Origin: JACROF01 sp964598995
GTDB taxonomy: Bacteria > Patescibacteriota > Microgenomatia > Levybacterales > UBA12049
Assembly (NCBI GenBank): GCA_964598995.1
Contig: CAZRDR010000081.1
Location: 1-12,504 of the forward strand
Length of the DNA: 12,504 nucleotides
Direction: 5' to 3'
The position numbers and the translations under genes are program-made. The notes below the pieces were generated by a model. That model was not told where the DNA came from. It saw only the letters and a list, made by a program, of their open reading frames with translations, and ran no database searches. Positions within the stretch are counted from its first letter, which is position 1, and every line of letters starts with the position of its first letter. This document shows, one piece after another, positions 1 to 4,656 of this stretch.

Positions 1-183
1 GGTCTGCTTAGCGTCGCCACCTGAGCGGATATATTTAATCCCAGCCCAGATAATGATGATAACTGCTACAGCTCCAGCAAAGAGAAATGCATAGTAGATA
101 AGATGGGAGAAGAGGTAAGGGATACAGCTTAACGTAGGAACGCCGTTTGACGTTTTATCTCCGGTGCAGATTGACCAATCCAT
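1..183 (-). CDS. T4SS-type pilin-like small membrane protein (P1), partial, cut by left edge
   Basis: Sixty-one codons from an ATG at 183 to the window edge; the C-terminus lies outside. The start is fixed because an in-frame TAG lies four codons upstream. The protein has a short N-terminal piece with two cysteines (C6 and C20), a hydrophobic helix at about residues 24-46, and then the motif WAGIKYIRSGGDAKQ. This matches the WGGIKWITSGGDK motif of the four neighbouring genes, so it belongs to the family that Pfam calls type IV secretion system pilin (VirB2/TrbC-like). Unlike P2-P4 it has no cleavable signal peptide in front of the cysteine pair. It lies 37 bp downstream of P2 on the same strand and may have its own promoter in that gap. 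Family assignment is fairly sure; the biological role of the machine is inferred. Confidence 0.8.
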   Translation of the reverse strand, partial: MDWSICTGDKTSNGVPTLSCIPYLFSHLIYYAFLFAGAVAVIIIIWAGIKYIRSGGDAKQT

Positions 184-189
184 ATCTTT

Positions 190-218
190 AGCCTAACAAA
201 TAGCACAAGAAAAGACAA
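190..218 (-). promoter_or_regulatory. Possible promoter of P1 with near-zero leader
   Basis: Read on the minus strand: TTGTCT (213-218), 17-bp spacer, TAGGCT (190-195), then exactly 6 nt to the ATG at 183. The -10 match is poor (3 of 6), but the hexamer-6 nt-ATG geometry equals that of other genes here, and the string AAAGATATGGA also occurs at the start of the gene at 9844. Confidence 0.35.
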
Positions 219-220
219 AT

Positions 221-670
221 TTATTGTCGTGGCAGAGTAGGGATTTGTAAATCAGTGAGCTTGAGGCCAAAAAGTCCGAGGACGACACTGAGGATAAAAA
301 AAGATAAAAGTGTCAAAATGAGACCTATCACAGCCGCAATAATCGTGTCACGAGCTGCTTGAACTTTCGCCTTATCGCCGCCTGAGATAATCCATTTGAT
401 ACCACCCCAGATGAGGAAAGCAAGTGCGAGAATAGCTGCTATTACGAACGCAGAGATGATAAGGTTGTGTATGATGCCTGCAATGTTTGAAGTCTTGCTC
501 CCATTACAGAGAGATTGGAAAGTGTTAGGTATTGTACCTCCACCACAAGGTCCAACGTTCACATTACCACTACCAGTATCAGTGCTTTCCCTTGCAAAAA
601 CAGGTAAGCCATTTAGAAAGGTAAAGCAGAAAAGAAACCCAAGAATTATTGCATATGTTATTCGGGACAT
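221..670 (-). CDS. T4SS-type pilin-like protein (P2)
   Basis: 149 residues from the ATG at 670. A longer reading from 706 is open, but starting at 670 places a typical signal peptide at the N-terminus (residues 1-26, ending VFA|R) and puts a -10-like hexamer 6 nt upstream. After the signal come a Cys pair (C42, C55), a first membrane helix (about 70-94) ending in WGGIKWIISGGDK, a short charged loop (KAKVQAARD), a second helix (110-135), and a tail with the IPT motif. The family is the type IV secretion system pilin group of CPR genomes, VirB2/TrbC-like in outline: small subunits inserted in the inner membrane that may polymerise into an extracellular filament. The cysteines would be outside the cytoplasm and could form an intramolecular disulfide. 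The pilus role is inferred from family and neighbours. Confidence 0.85.
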   Translation of the reverse strand: MSRITYAIILGFLFCFTFLNGLPVFARESTDTGSGNVNVGPCGGGTIPNTFQSLCNGSKTSNIAGIIHNLIISAFVIAAILALAFLIWGGIKWIISGGDKAKVQAARDTIIAAVIGLILTLLSFFILSVVLGLFGLKLTDLQIPTLPRQ

Positions 671-676
671 ATAGCC

Positions 677-706
677 ATGATACATCTTAAATTTAACGGA
701 GCACAA
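677..706 (-). promoter_or_regulatory. Promoter of P2, leaderless geometry
   Basis: On the minus strand: TTGTGC (701-706), 18-bp spacer, TATCAT (677-682; 5 of 6 to TATAAT), then 6 nt to the ATG at 670. It lies in the 94-bp gap between P3 and P2, the largest gap in the pilin array, so an independent transcript for P2 is plausible. It decides the P2 start. Confidence 0.5.
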
Positions 707-764
707 GCACTAATCGATCGATTACGGAAATTAGAAAATAGAGCCAACAGAAGAGGTGAACCCA

Positions 765-1193
765 TTAGCCAGTAATACTTGGGATAGTCAGGTTGTTCAG
801 ACCCAGTCCGAAGAGACCCAGGACTATACTCAGGATGAAGAAGGCTAAGAAAGCGATGATCAGACCGATAATAGCAGCGATGATAGTACTGCGTGCTGCC
901 TCGACTTTAGACTTATCGCCACCTGAAGTGATCCATTTAATTCCGCCCCAGATGAGGAAGGCAAGAGCGATAACTGCGGCGATAACGAGAACCGCAACGA
1001 TAACATTGCGAACTGTAACACCAATATTAGAGCCAGTTAATCCGCAAAGATTTCTACTCACTTCACTTAAACCACCATTCTTGCATGGGTCAAGTGTAGT
1101 AGGTGTGTCAGCAAATGCTAACGGTACACCTGCGAAAGCAGCTAGCGAAATTGTTGTGAAGATAGCAGAAAATTTAGTAAATAAGTTATTCAT
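765..1193 (-). CDS. T4SS-type pilin-like protein (P3)
   Basis: 142 residues with a signal peptide (1-28, ending AFA|D), cysteines C37 and C50, first membrane helix ending in WGGIKWITSGGDK, a KVEAARST loop, a second helix, and a C-terminal IPS tail. The central 54 residues differ from P4 at only two positions, and the DNA there is about nine-tenths identical by eye, so P3 and P4 are recent duplicates or are homogenised by gene conversion. The ATG lies only 2 nt after the P4 stop, so the two are almost certainly co-transcribed. No Shine-Dalgarno sequence precedes the start. The likely role is a filament subunit of the type IV secretion-like apparatus. Two near-identical subunits next to more diverged ones suggest a major pilin plus minor variants, which is inference. 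Confidence 0.87.
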   Translation of the reverse strand: MNNLFTKFSAIFTTISLAAFAGVPLAFADTPTTLDPCKNGGLSEVSRNLCGLTGSNIGVTVRNVIVAVLVIAAVIALAFLIWGGIKWITSGGDKSKVEAARSTIIAAIIGLIIAFLAFFILSIVLGLFGLGLNNLTIPSITG

Positions 1194-1195
1194 GG

Positions 1196-1609
1196 TTATC
1201 TAATAATACTTGGAATCTGTAAGCTATGGATATTTAAGCCAAAGAGACCGAGTACTAAGTTGAGGATGAAGAAGGCTAAGAAAGCGATGATTAGACCGAT
1301 AATAGCAGCGATGATGGTACTGCGAGCTGCTTCGACTTTTGCTTTATCTCCACCACTAGTAATCCATTTAATACCGCCCCAGATGAGGAAGGCAAGAGCG
1401 ATAACTGCAGCGATAATGAGGACAGCGACGATAGCTCGGAGAAGAACATCAGAAATTTGATTTTTATCGGTTACACAAAGTTGACTGAAATCTCCCGTTG
1501 TTCCATTAGGACAAGGATTAAGATTTACCTCAGCATAAGCGAGAAGAGGAGAAAGACCTGCATATGCAGCGGCAACTCCTAGAACTGGCAGAACATTTTT
1601 CTTGAACAT
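1196..1609 (-). CDS. T4SS-type pilin-like protein (P4)
   Basis: 137 residues from the ATG at 1609. An upstream in-frame ATG at 1696 exists, but the extra 29 residues would overlap the end of P5 and spoil the signal peptide, while a good promoter lies just before 1609. Features in order: signal peptide 1-26 (AYA|E), cysteines C33 and C45, first helix ending WGGIKWITSGGDK, KVEAARST loop, second helix and an IPS tail. It is closest to P3. It heads a P4-P3 pair with a 2-nt gap. As with its relatives, a role as a pilus subunit in the cell envelope follows from family membership and is not shown directly. Confidence 0.87.
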   Translation of the reverse strand: MFKKNVLPVLGVAAAYAGLSPLLAYAEVNLNPCPNGTTGDFSQLCVTDKNQISDVLLRAIVAVLIIAAVIALAFLIWGGIKWITSGGDKAKVEAARSTIIAAIIGLIIAFLAFFILNLVLGLFGLNIHSLQIPSIIR

Positions 1610-1621
1610 ATCTCTATATCC

Positions 1622-1651
1622 ATCATAAACATGAGAAAGAAAGCTTGTCAA
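1622..1651 (-). promoter_or_regulatory. Sigma-70-like promoter of P4-P3
   Basis: On the minus strand: TTGACA (1646-1651, a perfect -35), 18-bp spacer, TATGAT (1622-1627, 5 of 6), and the ATG of P4 12 nt further on. It is the best promoter match in the pilin region and would drive the duplicated pair P4-P3 strongly. The predicted leader is only about 6 nt. Confidence 0.65.
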
Positions 1652-1679
1652 TAGACCAATTTTGTAAAAAAATACGAAA

Positions 1680-2027
1680 TTAAAAGAAGGTAACATGGAA
1701 GAGCGAACCGATGAGTGTAACGATGAAGAAGGCGAGGAAGACGATGATCAGACCGATGACCGAATAAACCATCTTATTGCGAGCTGCTTGGACTTTGGTT
1801 TTGTCTCCACCACTCGTGATCCATTGTATGCCTCCATAGATAAAGTAAAAGAGTGCCAAAAGGGCTGCAATGATAAATACTGCAACAAAAAACCACTGGA
1901 CGAGGTGGTTACCAAGGCTATCTTTGGAAGGTCCAAAACCGCCTGAAGGAAGACCTCCTGGAGGTTTTACGTTAATTGGATCACCGTTTTGTGTTATTGG
2001 GTCAATTTTAAGTCCTAATAATTTCAT
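1680..2027 (-). CDS. T4SS-type pilin-like protein without signal peptide or cysteines (P5)
   Basis: 115 residues from the ATG at 2027, one base after the stop of the upstream gene; a longer reading from 2069 would overlap that gene. The N-terminal 40 residues are a Gly/Pro-rich hydrophilic stretch (PPGGLPSGGFGP) instead of a signal peptide. Then come a first helix ending YGGIQWITSGGDK, the loop KTKVQAARNK, and a second helix. It lacks the cysteine pair of P1-P4. The 1-nt spacing makes it a co-transcribed partner of the fusion protein upstream. It may be a structural variant, for example a base or adaptor subunit, but that is a guess. An AGGA lies 13 nt before the ATG, probably too far to act as a ribosome binding site. 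Confidence 0.8.
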   Translation of the reverse strand: MKLLGLKIDPITQNGDPINVKPPGGLPSGGFGPSKDSLGNHLVQWFFVAVFIIAALLALFYFIYGGIQWITSGGDKTKVQAARNKMVYSVIGLIIVFLAFFIVTLIGSLFHVTFF

Positions 2028-2028
2028 G

Positions 2029-3186
2029 TTAATGTGATAATCCTGGCAGGTTAAGAATATTAACTCCAATTATCTCAAGGATAACTAGTGACAAAATGAT
2101 GAAGATTAGTCCAGTTACTGCAGATATTACACGATCTTGAGCCTCTTTGACTTTCTCTGGAGTTCCCTGAGACGTCATGAGTTGATACCCAGCTCTAATA
2201 ATCATAATCAGCGCAATTCCTCCGGATAGACTTAAGAATAAGGCGAGCATTTTTTTAATAAGACCTTGTGGATCGGTCCCCACTGCTGCAATAGCTGTAT
2301 CAATACGGAGACATCCATCGTCTGTGATTTTAACTGCACACGGCGGCGGGAAAGGAGGCGCCTTCGGTATCGTATCATCAATATCATTGGTCTGACATTC
2401 GAAATTTAAGATATCTGTAGAGTTACCAGCTGTAGGACTTTTGCAAATTTTGGTGGCACCATCATTGCATCTAATTTTAGCAGTGTCGAGACAGCTGTAT
2501 ATTGGAAGCAATTTATATTTAGTATCACAGGTATCTGTCACCTCACTTGGGGAATAGCAGCCATTCTCAGCATCATGCTGGGCAGCATTATCGTAATCTT
2601 TCTTTTGTTGGTCAGTCATACATGCATATTTGCCTGTATAGACCGTTACACGTTTACAACCTTCGGCACATTTAGCATCTTGACCGACATCTACTGTGCC
2701 ACAGGCAATAGGGACGTTAGCTGCAGTGATCGTAATAGGATTTGAAATGATATTACCCGCCTCATCAGTTACATCACCGCCATTATTTCCGTCAAACCAA
2801 GTGAATCTTACCGTCCAGACACCCTCATGAGTTTTTCCATCTTCATCAGACATAACATGCTTAAAATCAAATCTTCCTTGAGCATCGGTCGAGATTGGAG
2901 GAGTCCAACCATCCCCGTCTGGATTTATGAGAGCAATATTAATTGGTGAAATTGCCCGACTAGCACTGTTAGCACAGTTACTTAGCGTTCCCGAAAATTC
3001 AAAAACTTGAGAAGAATCGCCCCTCCATGTCGTTGGGGTGATAACATAGTTACTCATGATGCTACATGGTTTTACATCTGCAAGTGACTGTGACGGTAAT
3101 ACTGATCCCAAAATAAAGGAGAGTAATAATATGACGAGTGAAGATAAAAGGAATTTCACTAAGGAGAATTGGGCAGACTTAGGCAT
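2029..3186 (-). CDS. Secreted Cys-rich/Ig-like ectodomain fused to a C-terminal pilin-type domain
   Basis: 385 residues from the ATG at 3186; an upstream ATG at 3225 is possible, but 3186 gives a clean signal sequence (1-36, ending SLA|D). Residues 41-155 look like a beta-sandwich or Ig-like domain (alternating segments such as GVWTVRFTWFDG). Residues 160-292 are cysteine-rich. The mature protein has 14 cysteines, an even number consistent with disulfides outside the cytoplasm. Pro-rich linker PPFPPP at about 277-282. Residues 311-375 form two helices around GYQLMTSQGTPEKVKEAQDRV, which aligns with the WGGIKWITSGGDKxKVxAAR core of the small pilins. It therefore appears to be a pilin-domain protein carrying a large external head, perhaps a tip, adhesin or minor pilin (inference). 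It is first in the minus-strand run and divergent from the ATPase regulator. I recognise the pilin domain, not the head. Confidence 0.82.
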   Translation of the reverse strand: MPKSAQFSLVKFLLSSLVILLLSFILGSVLPSQSLADVKPCSIMSNYVITPTTWRGDSSQVFEFSGTLSNCANSASRAISPINIALINPDGDGWTPPISTDAQGRFDFKHVMSDEDGKTHEGVWTVRFTWFDGNNGGDVTDEAGNIISNPITITAANVPIACGTVDVGQDAKCAEGCKRVTVYTGKYACMTDQQKKDYDNAAQHDAENGCYSPSEVTDTCDTKYKLLPIYSCLDTAKIRCNDGATKICKSPTAGNSTDILNFECQTNDIDDTIPKAPPFPPPCAVKITDDGCLRIDTAIAAVGTDPQGLIKKMLALFLSLSGGIALIMIIRAGYQLMTSQGTPEKVKEAQDRVISAVTGLIFIILSLVILEIIGVNILNLPGLSH

Positions 3187-3235
3187 GATACTTATTAGTC
3201 TAATCAACAAATGCCTAGAAAGCAATCATAGGCAT
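3180..3235. repeat. Three copies of heptamer ATGCCTA/TAGGCAT in the divergent control region
   Basis: On the plus strand TAGGCAT occurs at 3180-3186 and 3229-3235, and its complement ATGCCTA at 3211-3217. The last two form a perfect inverted repeat with an 11-bp centre. That centre overlaps the predicted -35 of the minus-strand promoter and the -35 zone of the plus-strand promoter; the first copy covers the start codon of the fusion pilin gene. This is the expected position for an operator. The winged-helix protein encoded alongside is the natural candidate to bind it; that link is inference. Confidence 0.5.
3197..3225 (-). promoter_or_regulatory. Promoter of the fusion pilin-P5 unit
   Basis: On the minus strand: TTGCTT (3220-3225), 17-bp spacer, TAGACT (3197-3202, 4 of 6), and the ATG at 3186 10 nt further on. 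Its -35 lies inside the inverted heptamer repeat. Confidence 0.45.
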
Positions 3236-3243
3236 GTATGGAG

Positions 3244-3249
3244 TATACT
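3244..3249 (+). promoter_or_regulatory. -10 element of the ATPase/winged-helix gene
   Basis: TATACT (5 of 6 to TATAAT) followed by 6 nt and an ATG at 3256, the same arrangement as at 4645-4657. Transcription would begin at or next to the start codon. No good -35 is visible at 16-18 bp; the inverted heptamer repeat occupies that zone instead, which fits an activator-dependent or autoregulated promoter. It favours 3256 over the alternative ATG at 3238. Confidence 0.5.
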
Positions 3250-3255
3250 ATCTCT

Positions 3256-4575
3256 ATGGAACCTAAATATTTCGAATCACTCTATCCTGTCGACGCTTGG
3301 GATAAAGAACTTGAAAAAGTCGTGAGTTTTATTAAAGAAGGAAATTCAAGTCAACTGATAGGGCTCCCCGGTGTCGGGCGGTCAAATATCTTAGGTGTTT
3401 TAGCATATAACAAGGAAATTAGGCTACGGCATTTCCCCAAACATCATGGGTTAGTTCACTTCGTGATGGTGAATTTTTCAGAAGTGCGACGCCGTCCCTT
3501 TAGTGATGTCCTAAAATTTATCTTCCTCTCTTTAGGTACATCACTTCGTGAACGCTCGATGATGGTGGAGTATGAAAAGATCGACGGGATGTTTAAGAAT
3601 GCGCTCTCGTATAACGACGAACTCGTTTTTTCGCAGCAGCTCAAGCACGCAGTTGAGTACCTCGCAATTGAGAAAAAGTTAACGATAGTCATGCTCTGTG
3701 ACAAATTTGATGAATATATCTCACAGGTAACTGATGATTTTTTTGTCTTCCTCCAGAGTCTCGAGGAAAAAGCCAAATATCGCTTTATTGTCATTTTTTC
3801 TGTAGCGCGTGCGCTCGAGGAGACGCTTGAGCCGCAGATCCTAAGTGACTTTAGCGACTCGGTCGTTGGGCACCAGATCTATCTGCCGCTTTTGGATCAG
3901 CCGAGTGTGGATTTTCGGATCCATTACCTTGAGAAATTAGTCGGAAAAAAGCTGTCCCCAAATCAGCGAAGCGAAATTTTACGGCTGACAGGTGGGCACA
4001 TGCGGCTACTCATGGTCGCGATTGAGGCTGTTCTGGCCGCTAATGACCCCGAGCAAGATATGTCAACCTTTCTTCTCTCCCAAAAGACGATGCAGCTTGC
4101 TCTCAAAAGTCTCTGGGCGAGTCTCACGCCAGAGGAACAATCTGACCTCCAGACCTCCCAATTTCGTGAGGAGTCGACGATTTACCTCCAAAAAATTGGA
4201 CTGATCTCAGAGGATAAAATCACTATTCCTCTTATTGAGACTGCAATGCAGCAGGGGTTATTTAAAGAAACTGAGGCAAAACTCGTTTATGATGAGGCAA
4301 CGAATACCATTAAGAAGGGCGAGGTTACTTTTTCTGACAGTCTTACCAAGGGTGAATTTCGCTTACTCCGTTACCTTTTACAGCATAATGACGAAGTCGT
4401 CGAGCGAGAGACGATCGTTAGTATCGTCTGGCAAGAGGACAAGACCTCACTTGGCATCACTGACCAGGCCATCGACCAGCTTATTTTTCGCCTGAGACGT
4501 AAAATTGAGGCTGATCCTAACCATCCACAGCATTTGCTCACGGTCAAGGGGCGTGGAGTTAAATTTAGTGCCTAA
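3256..4575 (+). CDS. P-loop (AAA/STAND-like) ATPase with C-terminal OmpR/PhoB-type winged helix
   Basis: 439 residues from the ATG at 3256 (a start at 3238 would add six). Residues 37-44 read GLPGVGRS, a Walker A loop in which the usual lysine is arginine. Residues 142-153, LTIVMLCDKFDE, resemble Walker B with an acidic pair. RFIVIFSVAR (176-185) sits where a sensor-1 strand is expected, and TGGHMRLL (245-252) resembles the lid/sensor-2 region of ORC/Cdc6- and STAND-type ATPases. Residues 352-439 form a winged helix of the OmpR/PhoB C-terminal type: TKGEFRLLRYLLQH, a recognition helix around QAIDQLIFRLRRKIE and a wing ending in VKGRGVKF. There is no receiver domain and no membrane segment, so it is a cytoplasmic DNA-binding regulator. 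Its place between the pilin operon and the 944-residue gene suggests local control. Ligand and targets are unknown. Confidence 0.85.
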   Translation: MEPKYFESLYPVDAWDKELEKVVSFIKEGNSSQLIGLPGVGRSNILGVLAYNKEIRLRHFPKHHGLVHFVMVNFSEVRRRPFSDVLKFIFLSLGTSLRERSMMVEYEKIDGMFKNALSYNDELVFSQQLKHAVEYLAIEKKLTIVMLCDKFDEYISQVTDDFFVFLQSLEEKAKYRFIVIFSVARALEETLEPQILSDFSDSVVGHQIYLPLLDQPSVDFRIHYLEKLVGKKLSPNQRSEILRLTGGHMRLLMVAIEAVLAANDPEQDMSTFLLSQKTMQLALKSLWASLTPEEQSDLQTSQFREESTIYLQKIGLISEDKITIPLIETAMQQGLFKETEAKLVYDEATNTIKKGEVTFSDSLTKGEFRLLRYLLQHNDEVVERETIVSIVWQEDKTSLGITDQAIDQLIFRLRRKIEADPNHPQHLLTVKGRGVKFSA

Positions 4576-4585
4576 GTAGCCTCCT

Positions 4586-4607
4586 AAGAGCCACTTAAAA
4601 GGTTCTT
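4586..4607 (+). terminator. Weak hairpin after the ATPase gene
   Basis: AAGAGCC (4586-4592) and GGTTCTT (4601-4607) form a 7-bp stem with one G-U pair and an 8-nt loop, 10 nt after the stop codon. No U-tract follows, so it is at best an inefficient terminator or a processing/attenuation hairpin between the two plus-strand genes. Confidence 0.25.
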
Positions 4608-4644
4608 GTAAAGATAGTATCAAGTTAAATAGTTAGCCTGAGAC

Positions 4645-4650
4645 TATACT
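4645..4650 (+). promoter_or_regulatory. -10 element of the 944-residue protein gene
   Basis: TATACT, then 6 nt, then the ATG at 4657; hexamer and distance are the same as for the upstream regulator gene. The -35 zone has no good match. No Shine-Dalgarno sequence fits in the space. Confidence 0.5.
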
Positions 4651-4656
4651 GCCTTC

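Noticed and set aside
396..1460. Plus-strand reading frames opposite P2, P3 and P4
   Set aside because: They mirror the conserved pilin codons, have similar M/R/A-rich translations only because the pilins are alike, and lack start signals.
1695..1946. Plus-strand acidic reading frame opposite P5
   Set aside because: Low-complexity D/E-rich start is the complement of the hydrophobic helix codons of P5; not a credible protein.
3192..3237. Extended starts for the fusion pilin (3225) and the ATPase gene (3238)
   Set aside because: The extensions overlap the promoter and heptamer region and add no domain; 3186 and 3256 agree with signal peptide and -10 positions.
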